Positions 16,456 through 26,205 are shown, numbered from the stretch's first letter. The stretch: DNA of 64,000 nt from Sulfoacidibacillus ferrooxidans (GCF_022606465.1 NZ_JALBUF010000001.1:558001-622000); one strand, 5' to 3'. Notes: a model not told the origin generated them from the letters alone. A program made the numbers and translations.

Positions 16456-18699
16456 TTATTTGGCAACCGATTTCATGGATAAACCTAATCGTCCTTTTTG
16501 CACGTCAATTTGAATCACGCTCACCTGTACAATATCGCCTACCGCCACGACATCCATGGGATGTTTCACAAATTGATCAGCCATTTGGGAGATATGCACT
16601 AGCCCATCATTTTTCACACCAACATCTACAAATGCTCCGAAATCCACGACATTACGCACGGTCCCCGTCAATACCATGCCAATTTCTAAATCCTCCACTG
16701 TTAATACATCCGTTCGTAATAGCGGAGGATCTACATCTTCTCGCGGATCACGTCCTGGCCGTTCGAGGGCATCGAGAATATCTTTTACGGTAGGGATCCC
16801 CTGCCCTAACTCATCTGACAATCTAGCTATAGGCATGGATCGCAGTTCCTGCATCACTGTAGCATGTGTTTGTGGATTTGCAAAAATGGCCTTTGCTCCC
16901 CCAAAACGCGCTAATAAAGCATGTACTGCAGGATACGATTCAGGATGAATGGATGTTGCATCGAGCGGTTCTTCTCCATCTGGTATCCGCAAAAATCCCA
17001 CACACTGCTCAAGTGTCTTAGGACCAAGTCGAGGGACTTTTGCTAGCTTGCTACGACTAGTAAACCGACCATTTTCTTCTCGGTAATGAACGATATTTTT
17101 TACAGCCGTTTTATTAAGACCTGCCACATAGGAAAGCAAACTTGCGGAAGCCGTATTGACGTCCACACCCACTTGATTGACAGCTGACTCTACAACAGCA
17201 CTCAATTGTCCATCTAATTTTTTTTGTGCAACATCATGTTGATATTGGCCCACTCCCACCGACTTTGGATCAATTTTGACTAACTCCGCTAGTGGATCTT
17301 GGAGCCTTCGCGCAATGGAAATCGCACTGCGTTCAGATACATCCAAATCAGGAAACTCTTCTCCTGCAAGTACTGATGCCGAATATACACTAGCGCCCGC
17401 TTCTGACACTATCGCATAAGGTACCAGCCGCGCAGTTTGTTCTTGATACTCTTTGACACATTGTGAAATAAAAGTTTCCGTCTCGCGCGAAGCGGTACCA
17501 TTACCAATTGCAATGAGATCGATCTCATACTGTTTCAACATGTCTAGCACTGTTTTTTTTGCAGCTTCCACTTTGTTTTGCGGAGGCGTGGGATAAATGA
17601 CTGCTGTCTCAAGCAATTTCCCTGTATCATCCACAACCGCCAACTTGCAACCCGTACGATAGGCTGGATCTACACCAAGTACCTTTTTCCCCCGAAGCGG
17701 AGGTTGCATGAGTAAATTGCGTAAATTCGCACCAAAAATCTCAATCGCTCGATCTTCTCCACGATCAGTCAATTCATTTCTAATCTCTCTCTCGATAGAA
17801 GGAGCCAACAGCCGTTTATACGCATCAACTACCACATCAGTTAGCCACAACCAGATCCATGACTCTTGTGCCTCTATAGAGTTCTGCCCATACCGCGTGG
17901 CCACATGCCGTTGAATCAACTGAGATCGCACTTCTTCTTGCTGTATAGTTATAGAGATGCGCAAAAAACCTTCGCGCTCACCGCGATTTAACGCTAAGAT
18001 GTGATGCGGCAATATTTTATGAAGAAGCACTTCAAATGCATAGTACACTTCATATACACTTTCTACTACCGCATCTGTGGCAACACTGTGCAAAACTCCA
18101 TGAGCAAAAGTCCACTGACGCAACCAACTGCGGGTGTCTGCATCATCTGCTATCATTTCTGCGATGATATCTGCCGCACCCGACATAGCTTCTTCTGCCG
18201 TTTCAATACCAAGGTCTACATTCACAAACTGATCTGCATACCTTACAATCGTCTCCCTATCATCGTGGATTCGCTCTTTTTGAATGAACCAAGCTGAAAG
18301 AGGCTCTAGTCCCCGTTCTTTTGCCACGGATGCTCTTGTCTTGCGTTTGGGACGATAGGGGCGATAGATATCCTCGACTTCTGCCATCGTTGTTGCTGCA
18401 GTGATCGCTAACGTTACTTGTTTTTCAACTTGCTCATCTGTAAAAATACCCTGCTCCTCCAAAAGCCGTATCACATCACATTTACGCTGATATAATGTCG
18501 TTTGTAAATGAAACTGAGCTTGAATGTCCCTAAGTTGATTTTCATCGAGTTCTCCAGTCATTTCCTTGCGATAACGTGCAATAAATGGAATCGTATTGCC
18601 TTGTTCAAATAATTGAATGGCTGAACTCACTTGACTTTTTTTCATATTCAACTGAAGCGCTATCCCATGTGCATAATCAGGTTCCACTAATGTTGTCAT
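16456..18699 (-). CDS. tex: Tex family transcription accessory/RNA-binding protein
   Basis: Cytoplasmic nucleic-acid-binding protein of 747 residues, full length for Tex. Domain order visible: N-terminal Tex helical region (FEQGNTIPFIARYRKEMTG near residue 28), a YqgF/RNase H-like domain starting KVLGVDPAYRTGCKLAVVD, a helix-hairpin-helix region (VDVNTASASLLSYVAGL ... RLGPKTLEQCVGFLRI), and an S1 domain at the C terminus (VLTGTVRNVVDFGAFVDVGV ... GLVHISQM). ATG 18699 follows AAGGGGATC. Tex binds nucleic acids and affects transcription or RNA turnover in several bacteria. The gene stands alone, divergent from the sulfolipid operon. Confidence 0.96.
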   Translation of the reverse strand: MTTLVEPDYAHGIALQLNMKKSQVSSAIQLFEQGNTIPFIARYRKEMTGELDENQLRDIQAQFHLQTTLYQRKCDVIRLLEEQGIFTDEQVEKQVTLAITAATTMAEVEDIYRPYRPKRKTRASVAKERGLEPLSAWFIQKERIHDDRETIVRYADQFVNVDLGIETAEEAMSGAADIIAEMIADDADTRSWLRQWTFAHGVLHSVATDAVVESVYEVYYAFEVLLHKILPHHILALNRGEREGFLRISITIQQEEVRSQLIQRHVATRYGQNSIEAQESWIWLWLTDVVVDAYKRLLAPSIEREIRNELTDRGEDRAIEIFGANLRNLLMQPPLRGKKVLGVDPAYRTGCKLAVVDDTGKLLETAVIYPTPPQNKVEAAKKTVLDMLKQYEIDLIAIGNGTASRETETFISQCVKEYQEQTARLVPYAIVSEAGASVYSASVLAGEEFPDLDVSERSAISIARRLQDPLAELVKIDPKSVGVGQYQHDVAQKKLDGQLSAVVESAVNQVGVDVNTASASLLSYVAGLNKTAVKNIVHYREENGRFTSRSKLAKVPRLGPKTLEQCVGFLRIPDGEEPLDATSIHPESYPAVHALLARFGGAKAIFANPQTHATVMQELRSMPIARLSDELGQGIPTVKDILDALERPGRDPREDVDPPLLRTDVLTVEDLEIGMVLTGTVRNVVDFGAFVDVGVKNDGLVHISQMADQFVKHPMDVVAVGDIVQVSVIQIDVQKGRLGLSMKSVAK

Positions 18700-18776
18700 G
18701 ATATGATCCCCTTCAACTTGTTTAGCCTCTTCCCACTAAAATGTACACATTACGTAACGTCGCGGCAAGTTTATCC

Positions 18777-18819
18777 TTTTTACGAAGAAAGCTATCGTTT
18801 CGTAAAGATCGGGTATAAT
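18777..18819 (+). promoter_or_regulatory. Inverted repeat and TATAAT box before the sulfolipid operon
   Basis: An inverted repeat with 8-bp arms TTTACGAA/TTCGTAAA and a 12-base spacer precedes a consensus TATAAT at 18814-18819, about 48 bases before the GTG of the first sulfolipid gene. No good -35 box is seen at 17 bases, which fits activator control, but this is inference. Confidence 0.45.
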
Positions 18820-18867
18820 GTGGACAGAGAGTCATAATACACGAACGGATCTTCGGGAGGTACCTGT

Positions 18868-20028
18868 GTGAAAATCGCAATATTTACTGAGACATTTCTA
18901 CCCTCCACAGATGGCATCGTTACACGCCTATGTTCAACTATCGACCATCTTCTTGAAATGGGACACGAAGTAGCCGTTATTGCCCCAGACGGGTCGCCTG
19001 CTTTTTATAAAGCTGCTCCCGTACTTTCTGTAAAAGGAATTCCTTATTTTTTTTATCCACAAAAGAAATTTTGTCCTCCATCACCTAAAATCGGGACATT
19101 TCTTAGGTCCTTTAGCCCTACCCTTATCCATATTGTGAATCCAGTCGTACTTGGCTTAAATGGCATATACTATGCACGTAAAATGCGCGTTCCGCTGATT
19201 GCATCCTTTCATACCAATCTAGCCGCGTATGCCCATCTATACCACGTCCCATTTCTAGACCCAGTGGCTTGGAGTTATTTGCGGCTTCTCCACAATCAAG
19301 CCATACTTAATCTTGCCACATCCGAAGCCATGGTCGGGGAATTAAAAAAACGCGACTTTCACAATACGCGACTTTGGGCTGGGGGTGTGGATGCTGAACT
19401 TTTCCATCCCCGCCAACAATCTGATGCCATGCGTGCCCGATTAACAGGGGGAAAAATAAAAGACCCTGTGTTGCTCTATGTTGGCCGCTTAGCACCTGAA
19501 AAACAATTAGAGCGACTTCGCCCAATCTTAGACGCTATTCACCCTATTCATATCGCATTTGTTGGGGATGGTCCAGACAGAGCTCGACTAGAACATATGT
19601 TTAAACATACGCAAGTACATTTCCTCGGCCTTTTACATGCAAATGAACTGGCTGCTGCTTTTGCTTCTGCAGATGCGTTTATTTTCCCATCCACCACTGA
19701 GACGCTTGGACTCGTTTTATTAGAAGCGATGTCATCGGGTTTGCCTATCATTGCGGCTAAGAGCAAGCCCTCGGAAGAATTGATCCGGCAGACGGAGGCA
19801 GGAATTTTATTTGATTCCGAAGATCAAGAATCCTTACTACATGCAGTGCGATCACTTCTCACACAGCCTGATCTACACCATCAATTAGCGACACAAGCTC
19901 GCTCTTCCATTGAATTGCGAGGGTGGGAAATCCCAACGAAGGCGCTTGTTGAATACTATCAGGTAGCCGTGCGTGCACATCAATTACATCATCATTCTGT
20001 GACAAGTGACATTGACATTCCAGTGTAA
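18868..20028 (+). CDS. sqdX: GT4 glycosyltransferase, probable sulfoquinovosyltransferase (SqdX/SQD2-like)
   Basis: Family 4 GT-B glycosyltransferase of 386 residues. N-terminal acceptor half: MKIAIFTETFLPSTDGIVTR and HVPFLDPVAWSYLR; C-terminal donor half: LLYVGRLAPEKQLERL, FVGDGPDRARLE, and the EX7E region FIFPSTTETLGLVLLEAMSSGLP. It resembles SQD2/SqdX enzymes that transfer sulfoquinovose from UDP-sulfoquinovose to diacylglycerol, and the next gene makes that donor, so the role is well supported by context. GTG 18868 has GGGAGGT upstream. A plain diacylglycerol glucosyl- or mannosyltransferase is the alternative. Action is at the cytoplasmic face of the membrane. Confidence 0.82.
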   Translation: MKIAIFTETFLPSTDGIVTRLCSTIDHLLEMGHEVAVIAPDGSPAFYKAAPVLSVKGIPYFFYPQKKFCPPSPKIGTFLRSFSPTLIHIVNPVVLGLNGIYYARKMRVPLIASFHTNLAAYAHLYHVPFLDPVAWSYLRLLHNQAILNLATSEAMVGELKKRDFHNTRLWAGGVDAELFHPRQQSDAMRARLTGGKIKDPVLLYVGRLAPEKQLERLRPILDAIHPIHIAFVGDGPDRARLEHMFKHTQVHFLGLLHANELAAAFASADAFIFPSTTETLGLVLLEAMSSGLPIIAAKSKPSEELIRQTEAGILFDSEDQESLLHAVRSLLTQPDLHHQLATQARSSIELRGWEIPTKALVEYYQVAVRAHQLHHHSVTSDIDIPV

Positions 20029-20117
20029 ACAGCTACATAATCAAGTGCCCAATTGTATAGTTGCAATGGTATAATTGTAGGCGAAGACATTGGAATCATA
20101 TAGGTTGAGGTGACATA

Positions 20118-21266
20118 ATGAGGATATTAATTACCGGTGGAGATGGATTTTGCGGCTGGCCAACTGCATTGTACCTTTCCCGTAAAGGACACGATATTGC
20201 CATCCTAGATAACCAATTACGCCGTGAGTGGGATCGCGAGCTAGGTATTGCATCTCTTACGCCAATTGCTTCTATGGATGAACGCGCACACGAATGGGAA
20301 AAATATGCGCAGGGCTCATTCACTTCATTTGACGTAGACATGCGGGATTATGATGCATTAGCTAGCGCAATTGCTGCATTTGTTCCAGAAGCAATTGTGC
20401 ACTTTGCTGAACAACGATCTGCACCATACTCCATGATTGACCGTGAACACGCTGTATTTACTCAAACGAACAACATTGTAGGGACACTTAATCTTCTGTA
20501 CATTATGAAGGACATCGTTCCTGACTGTCACTTGATTAAACTCGGAACGATGGGCGAATATGGAACGCCAAATATCGATATTGAGGAAGGCTATATCACA
20601 GTTGAATATAATGGTCGAACAGATACACTACCGTATCCTAAACAGCCACCTTCTATGTATCATCTTTCAAAAGTTCACGATAGCCACAATATTATGTTTG
20701 CATGCCGATCATGGAACTTACGGGCAACAGATTTAAATCAAGGCGTCGTATATGGCGTCCAAACGGAAGAGACACGGCTCCATCCCCTCTTATCCAACCG
20801 ATTTGATTACGATCAAGTATTTGGAACAGCACTCAATCGCTTCTGTGTAGAAGCGGCAGCAGATCATCCGCTTACTGTGTATGGATCTGGTGGGCAAACT
20901 CGAGGATTTATTAATTTACTAGACACAGTAAGGTGTATTGAAATTGCAGCATTACACCCAGCTAAACCAGGGGAATTCCGCGTATTTAACCAATTTACAG
21001 AGGAATTTTCTGTTGCTGACTTAGCGTCTAAAGTGGAGCATGTCGCTTCTAGTATGGGCATTCAAGCAAACATTTCTCATCTAACCAATCCGCGTGTAGA
21101 GTCAGAAAAACATTACTATCATGCGGCACACACAAAGTTACTGGAACTGGGACTAACGCCTCACTTACTTTCGGATCAAGTCATCCGAGACATCATTGAG
21201 ATGGCCCAAATGAACAAAGATCACATACAACTGGAACACATTATGCCAACTGTCACATGGTCTTAA
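20118..21266 (+). CDS. sqdB: UDP-sulfoquinovose synthase
   Basis: Short-chain dehydrogenase-type enzyme, 382 residues, that converts UDP-glucose and sulfite to UDP-sulfoquinovose, the head-group donor for sulfolipid. The N-terminal NAD motif is ILITGGDGFCGWPTALYL; family-specific blocks are VHFAEQRSAPYSM, KLGTMGEYGTPNIDIEEGY, YPKQPPSMYHLSKVHDSHN (YxxxK catalytic pair), and ATDLNQGVVYGVQ with RFDYDQVFGTALNRF. These are diagnostic of SQD1/SqdB rather than general epimerases. Start ATG 20118 follows GAGGTGACATA. It lies 89 bases after the glycosyltransferase and is probably cotranscribed with it. Confidence 0.95.
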   Translation: MRILITGGDGFCGWPTALYLSRKGHDIAILDNQLRREWDRELGIASLTPIASMDERAHEWEKYAQGSFTSFDVDMRDYDALASAIAAFVPEAIVHFAEQRSAPYSMIDREHAVFTQTNNIVGTLNLLYIMKDIVPDCHLIKLGTMGEYGTPNIDIEEGYITVEYNGRTDTLPYPKQPPSMYHLSKVHDSHNIMFACRSWNLRATDLNQGVVYGVQTEETRLHPLLSNRFDYDQVFGTALNRFCVEAAADHPLTVYGSGGQTRGFINLLDTVRCIEIAALHPAKPGEFRVFNQFTEEFSVADLASKVEHVASSMGIQANISHLTNPRVESEKHYYHAAHTKLLELGLTPHLLSDQVIRDIIEMAQMNKDHIQLEHIMPTVTWS

Positions 21267-21319
21267 CTTATTATGCCTTGTGCTAGATGAGAAACACGCG
21301 CAGTATGGGGGAATAAATC

Positions 21320-21784
21320 ATGGCTCAAGTGTCAAATAAGCCAGCACAGCCGAGAAAGGCTCGCCTGATTAAAGGTCGCTATCAGAGATTTTTGATCGTT
21401 GGATTGATGAATGCCTTTGTCGATCTTGCCATTTTGAATTTCTTGATGTTTACTTTCCCCACAAGATCGTCTGCGGTGTTACTCATATACAATACATTTG
21501 CCGTCATCTGTGCCATTACTACGAGTTACATCCTTAATCGCCGCTGGACATTTGCTGACCAAGCAAATAATAGTCGCAGACAAACACTGTTATTTTGGAT
21601 GCAAGGAATTCTTAATATCGTGATCAATGACGCAGTACTCGCTCTTACATCTCGTTATTTTTTCCGATCCTTAAACTTGCCGCTAATCATTAGCGGCAAC
21701 TTATCCAAAGCAGTAGCGATGTTTATGGCGTCGTCTATCAGTTATACTGTTTTGCGTTTTTTTGTTTTTCGAACCTCATCATAA
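21320..21784 (+). CDS. GtrA-like family membrane protein
   Basis: 154-residue protein with four transmembrane helices. Typical GtrA motifs are seen: RFLIVGLMNAFVDLAILNFL in helix 1 and SYILNRRWTFAD after helix 2, then an FWMQGILNIVIND helix and a last helix SYTVLRFFVF. GtrA-like proteins are thought to move or help move lipid-linked sugars across the membrane. Here it follows sqdX and sqdB by 53 bases, which suggests a role in sulfolipid or related glycolipid export; this is inference. Start ATG 21320 follows GGGGGAATAAATC. Confidence 0.85.
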   Translation: MAQVSNKPAQPRKARLIKGRYQRFLIVGLMNAFVDLAILNFLMFTFPTRSSAVLLIYNTFAVICAITTSYILNRRWTFADQANNSRRQTLLFWMQGILNIVINDAVLALTSRYFFRSLNLPLIISGNLSKAVAMFMASSISYTVLRFFVFRTSS

Positions 21785-21808
21785 ATGGTGCGTTCGATGT
21801 TGCTTTTA

Positions 21809-21837
21809 TTGCTTTCGTACACCTCTTATGGTACAAT
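21809..21837 (+). promoter_or_regulatory. Probable sigma-A promoter for ydjO with long leader
   Basis: -35 TTGCTT (21809-21814), 17-base spacer, -10 TACAAT (21832-21837). Transcription would start near 21844, leaving an untranslated leader of about 160 bases before ydjO. Confidence 0.5.
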
Positions 21838-22005
21838 CATTGATATACACAATGAGGATTTTGTACATTTGCATACAAGTAGATGTACTATTAGTCATAC
21901 GGGGATGTTTTTTCTATACAGTGTCAGTAAGAGTCAAGAAAACTGTCCTTAACAAGAGTTGAGGAGAGTTTTTATTTTGCATGTCCAATCGAAAGAGGGG
22001 CTACC

Positions 22006-22209
22006 ATGTATTTTCACAAGAAATCAGCAGAAGACGTTCCTATGGAAGATACGGAAATTTGGTCCTGTACAAAAGAAGATTGCAACGGCTGGATGCGGGC
22101 AAACTTTACATTTGACGAAACACCTAAGTGCAGACAATGTTTGTCTCCTATGGAACGGACATCAAGAATGCTTCCGTCCTTAAATAACTCAAATATGGAT
22201 GCTAAATAA
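22006..22209 (+). CDS. ydjO: YdjO family cold-inducible-type protein
   Basis: 67-residue protein with the YdjO pattern: acidic start, then EIWSCTKEDCNGWMRANFTFDE, then PKCRQCLSPM. The CxxxxC...CxxC set suggests a small zinc-ribbon-like fold. B. subtilis YdjO is described as a cold-inducible protein. ATG 22006 follows AAAGAGGGG at about 6 bases. The preceding leader is long, as in some cold-shock genes, but no structure was verified. Terminated by the hairpin at 22227. Confidence 0.85.
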   Translation: MYFHKKSAEDVPMEDTEIWSCTKEDCNGWMRANFTFDETPKCRQCLSPMERTSRMLPSLNNSNMDAK

Positions 22210-22226
22210 TCCACATGACACTAGAA

Positions 22227-22277
22227 GCACCCAAGTAAGCTGAGATAAAGATCTCCGCTTACTTGGGTGCTATTTTT
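22227..22277 (+). terminator. Rho-independent terminator of ydjO
   Basis: Arms GCACCCAAGTAAGC (22227-22240) and GCTTACTTGGGTGC (22257-22270), followed by TATTTTT. The loop itself can pair further (GAGA/TCTC). Confidence 0.85.
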
Positions 22278-22608
22278 ACTGCGCAGTCTGTTTCATGAGA
22301 GATACAAGCCAAGCTTGAATATCCCGCACTACATTTGTATGGCAAAAATAATAATGCCATACCCCTTTTTGTAAATGTCCAACGAGCCCAGCATGTCGTA
22401 AAATAGCTAAATGCCTCGACACCGTTGATTGAGGTAATTCTAGCATGTCGCTTAAATCTTGAACACAAATTCCATTGACCTCTTCACCATCAATATGACA
22501 ATAGAACTCCGTTTTCGTAAGTGCCTCAAGCAATGACCTTCGAATAGGATCCGCCAATGCTTTGAAAGCTGCATCAATATCTACAGTAACGTCGATCACC
22601 CTCATCAA
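22276..22608 (-). CDS. ArsR/SmtB-type transcriptional regulator
   Basis: 110-residue winged-helix repressor. The core reads AFKALADPIRRSLLEAL, then ICVQDLSDMLELPQSTVSRHLAILRHAGLV and the wing KGVWHYYF. Cysteines occur at CHIDGEE, GICVQDL and YFCHT, but the classical ELCVCDL arsenic motif is absent (GICVQDL), so the signal is uncertain. The start may be the TTG at 22608 or the ATG at 22605. It is divergent from nothing obvious; the gene to its right is the amino-acid permease on the same strand, so it could be cotranscribed downstream of it (101-base gap). Confidence 0.85.
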   Translation of the reverse strand: MMRVIDVTVDIDAAFKALADPIRRSLLEALTKTEFYCHIDGEEVNGICVQDLSDMLELPQSTVSRHLAILRHAGLVGHLQKGVWHYYFCHTNVVRDIQAWLVSLMKQTAQ

Positions 22609-22709
22609 TACTTGTATACAGCACTAATTATGTGCAAGATGCACATCTCACTGTATATAGTATGATTGTGGCATTTTCATACTTAAAAAGTCAACCATTA
22701 CAATCGAGT

Positions 22710-24107
22710 TCATGGCTTCACTAGTTTCTTTTTAACAAATAGATAGCTTACACCAATGATCATTGTGATAATGGCAAATGCATAAAAGGCAATTTGTTGA
22801 TCCTTTTGAAATAACGCATACACGGTGAGAACAACGATCGCAACCATGGTGATGACTGTGGAAACCGGCTGACCAAATGCTAGCCGAGAAACTTCCCCTT
22901 GTCTTCCCTCTTTTGTGTTACGCCATTTAAGAAAAGTCCACAACATCATAAACCAGTAGAAAAAGGTCATAAAACTGGATGCGCTAATAAGAAAATTATA
23001 GATATTGGACGGCAAAATAAACGCTGCCCCAATCGCAATGAAAATCCCACCTGCCGTACTCGATAGAGCCCCATATGGGACATCTCGCTTAGATGTCTTA
23101 GAGACAAAACGAGGTGCTTCACGGTCTTTTCCTAAACTCACTACAATCTGATTGGCTGAAAACACAGCACCAGCCATGACACTAAAAGAGGCAACAAGGA
23201 CAACCGCATTAAAGATATACGCTAATACAGGCATCCCTGCATGTTCTAAGGATAAAACAAATGGACTTGTCTTTGTGCTCACTGTCTGCCAAGGTTCAAT
23301 CAATAAGAGTCCACCAATGGATAACACATACACAAGCGTCAAGATGATGATCGTCCATATGGCTCCTTGCTCAATTTCTCGCGTATCTTTTACTTCTGCA
23401 GCCGCTGTTGCAAAAACGCCAATCCCAGCATAGGCAAAAACTACGATTAACATGGACTGTAAGATACCAGTGATACCATGTGGAAAAAATCCTGCAGACG
23501 TAAGACTGGCATGTGCAAATCTACCCACTGTGGCGTGCCCGAACATGATTACGACGACAAATAGGATAAAACCAACCAAGGCAGCTATTTTTACGATACT
23601 CATCAAAGATTCTACACGACCAAAACTTTTAACACCAAAAGCATTGATCAGCAAAATCACGGCAGAATATACAGACGCAAATATCCACAATGGAACACCC
23701 GGTAACCACACACGAGTAAACACACTCATCGCCACAGCTTCACTCGCGATCGTTAACACACTAGCTAAATAATACATCCAGCCCTGCATGTACCCAGCAA
23801 ATTGTCCAATATACATATCAGCATAAACTTTAAACGACCCTTCTACAGGATGTTTTGTTGCAATAGAGGTGAGTGCACCTGTAACTTGTGCGGTTAGAAA
23901 TGCGCCAATCACAAATGAGATTAGTACGCTTGGACCTGCAGTGCGTATGGGTAATCCACTGCCAAGAAAAAAACCAGCTCCAATAATGCCCCCAACCCCA
24001 ATGAATATGAGCTCACCCAGTCCTAAAGAACCATGACCTTTTTTTTTCGATAGATAGCTGATCTTTTGATTTCTGTGAATTAGCATACTCTGTTTACTCC
24101 GTTGCAT
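22710..24107 (-). CDS. APC superfamily amino-acid permease (AAT/GABA permease type)
   Basis: 465-residue membrane transporter with about 12 helices. The N-terminal consensus LGLGELIFIGVGGIIGAGFFLGSG and TAGPSVLISFVIGAF are hallmarks of amino-acid/proton symporters; VFAYAGIGVFATAAAEVKDTREIEQGA matches the helix 6-8 region. ATG 24107 has AGGAGGA 7 bases upstream. The gene lies between the ArsR-type regulator and a ClC channel gene, all on the minus strand but with gaps of 88-101 bases. Substrate is not deducible; the tail is short and basic. Confidence 0.88.
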   Translation of the reverse strand: MQRSKQSMLIHRNQKISYLSKKKGHGSLGLGELIFIGVGGIIGAGFFLGSGLPIRTAGPSVLISFVIGAFLTAQVTGALTSIATKHPVEGSFKVYADMYIGQFAGYMQGWMYYLASVLTIASEAVAMSVFTRVWLPGVPLWIFASVYSAVILLINAFGVKSFGRVESLMSIVKIAALVGFILFVVVIMFGHATVGRFAHASLTSAGFFPHGITGILQSMLIVVFAYAGIGVFATAAAEVKDTREIEQGAIWTIIILTLVYVLSIGGLLLIEPWQTVSTKTSPFVLSLEHAGMPVLAYIFNAVVLVASFSVMAGAVFSANQIVVSLGKDREAPRFVSKTSKRDVPYGALSSTAGGIFIAIGAAFILPSNIYNFLISASSFMTFFYWFMMLWTFLKWRNTKEGRQGEVSRLAFGQPVSTVITMVAIVVLTVYALFQKDQQIAFYAFAIITMIIGVSYLFVKKKLVKP

Positions 24108-24195
24108 CCAAGCTCCTCCTACAAATGATGATCTTCAGAGCTAGCATGTGATGCAACAAATGCTTTTATGCTTGATGATGGTGTTTCTCCCTCAC

Positions 24196-26205
24196 TTACA
24201 AGAGAACAGCCCCATGAATTTGTGCGAGGACAAGGTCCACTTCAGAGAGTGGAGAAATAAAGACCAATAACTCATCCCCCGGCTTCAACACTGTATTCCC
24301 ATGTGGGACAACCACTTCTCCTCCTCGTTTCACAGAAACAATGACAGCCTGTTTAGGTATACTTATTTCAGATAATGGACTCTCGACAATCGGACTCGAA
24401 TGCTTTAATGGGATACTCACAAACTGCCCCACATCTCCAGTATAATCCTTTAACTGCTGTACTTTAGCGTTGGATTCAGTCGAATACAACGTATAAGCAC
24501 TATACGCACGAACGACATCGCGCTGAGTGAGCGTTCCCACAACTTCATTTGTGTGATCATCTACTACGGGCAATAAGGTAACATCATGCAACGAAAAAAG
24601 ACGCATCGCTTCTTCTAGAGTAGCGCTTTGCACGATGACAGGCAGGACAGAAAAATCAAGCATGGATAAAGGAGTCGTCAGCGGCATACTTTCAGCATAG
24701 GAGCGCAAGGTTTCAAGCGTCATAATTCCCTGTAATTGTTGTTGATGATCTGTAATAACAGCTACATGATCGCGCGACAGGTTTACTCCGTGATACGCTT
24801 CTACTAGTGTGTCGTCAGACGAAAAATAAGCGGTCAACGGCTCCATGGCTTGTTGCACAGAGATACGTTCTGTGGGCCGCACCTCATTGCCACGTAGGAT
24901 GTGTATCCCCAGTCTTGAAAGTTTTACTGTATACATAGAGTCACGCGTAAGTAATCCATGGACTACAAAAGCCGTCACACAGGCAGCCATGACAACAGGG
25001 GTCAACTGATAATCTCCAGTGACCTCGAGTAAGATCGTAATGGATACAAATGGAGCTTGAGCAGCCGCAGCAAATATGGCACCCATACCTGCAATGGCAT
25101 AGATTTCTGGATGCGGAATCAACCCAGGAACGATAAAACGTAATCCATCGCCATATAATGCACCGAGCATCGCACCAAGAAAGAGCGAGGGTGCAAAGAC
25201 ACCCCCAGAACCACCGGACCCAACCGTAGTGAGTGTCGCTACATATTTCAATACAAACAGAAGAAGAATGGTTCCAATGGCCAGTTGACCACCGAGTGCC
25301 AAATGGATCGATGGATACCCAACGCCTAGGACTTCAGGTGCCAGCAAGCCAAGTACTCCTACGAGTGCCCCACCTGTAATGTTTTTTACCCAAAAGGGCA
25401 CACGCCAACGCTCTAGTAAATCTTCCGAAAAGGTCAATCCTTTAGAATAGGCAATGCCAAGTGTTCCAGCCAGTAAACCAAGGATAATCATAAACAAGAG
25501 CGCTATTGGATGAATCACAGGGTAGGGGATCGTTTGTAACACGGGGTGATTCCCCATGATTGCATCAAAAACTGTAGACCCTGTAACTGCAGCTAAAAAA
25601 ACGGGCATAATAGCCCCCATCGCATAACTGCCTAATATAATTTCTAAGCCAAAAAAACCACCTGCAATCGGCGCATTAAATGTCGCCGCAATGCCTGCTG
25701 CTGCCCCTGATGCTAAGAGAAGGGAAATATACTTATCGGAGAGCCGTAGCCGTTGTCCAAGAATCGAACCAAAAGCGCCACCGATTAACGCAATCGGACC
25801 TTCTCGTCCCACGGATCCACCTGCACCGAGCGTGATTGCAGGTGCTATTATACCAAAAAAAGCGACACGCGGACGAATCTTGCCGCCACGCAAAGCAAGC
25901 GATTCTAGTAATTGTGGTACCCCGTGGCCTTTGACTTCTTTTGCAAAGAAATGTGTAATGAGTCCAACAAGCAATAACCCTAAAGCTGGAATCAAAGCGC
26001 GCAGTGGAGAATGTGTGACAGGTATCATAGAAAACCATGAGGCAAATAAATGAATCATACCCCTAAATAAAATAGCTCCTAGTCCACCGATCACTCCGAT
26101 CAAGATCGCAAGTAAACCCACAATGATGGGTTCACGATACGGATGGATTAGCCAGCGCTGCAATGGTGACTGTTTAGGCCGAGCTGGTGCAATCACGGAT
26201 GACAA
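24196..26205 (-). CDS. ClC chloride channel/antiporter with CBS pair and TrkA-C domain
   Basis: 669-residue voltage-gated ClC family protein. Ion-path motifs are visible: GHGVPQLLE (GSGIP-type), GGSVGREGPIAL with the gating Glu near residue 134, and GGSGGVFAPSLFLGAMLG. After about ten helices there is a CBS pair (about 440-575: VQQAMEPLTAYFSSDD and LPVVDDHTNEVVGTLTQRDVV) and a C-terminal TrkA-C/RCK-C-like domain (IPKQAVIVSVKRGGEVVVPHG ending the protein). Start is TTG 26205 with AAGGGGATC upstream. The presence of the gating Glu suggests a chloride/proton antiporter, useful in acid resistance, or a channel; the distinction needs the internal proton Glu. The ligand of the RCK-C part is unknown. 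Confidence 0.92.
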   Translation of the reverse strand: MSSVIAPARPKQSPLQRWLIHPYREPIIVGLLAILIGVIGGLGAILFRGMIHLFASWFSMIPVTHSPLRALIPALGLLLVGLITHFFAKEVKGHGVPQLLESLALRGGKIRPRVAFFGIIAPAITLGAGGSVGREGPIALIGGAFGSILGQRLRLSDKYISLLLASGAAAGIAATFNAPIAGGFFGLEIILGSYAMGAIMPVFLAAVTGSTVFDAIMGNHPVLQTIPYPVIHPIALLFMIILGLLAGTLGIAYSKGLTFSEDLLERWRVPFWVKNITGGALVGVLGLLAPEVLGVGYPSIHLALGGQLAIGTILLLFVLKYVATLTTVGSGGSGGVFAPSLFLGAMLGALYGDGLRFIVPGLIPHPEIYAIAGMGAIFAAAAQAPFVSITILLEVTGDYQLTPVVMAACVTAFVVHGLLTRDSMYTVKLSRLGIHILRGNEVRPTERISVQQAMEPLTAYFSSDDTLVEAYHGVNLSRDHVAVITDHQQQLQGIMTLETLRSYAESMPLTTPLSMLDFSVLPVIVQSATLEEAMRLFSLHDVTLLPVVDDHTNEVVGTLTQRDVVRAYSAYTLYSTESNAKVQQLKDYTGDVGQFVSIPLKHSSPIVESPLSEISIPKQAVIVSVKRGGEVVVPHGNTVLKPGDELLVFISPLSEVDLVLAQIHGAVLL

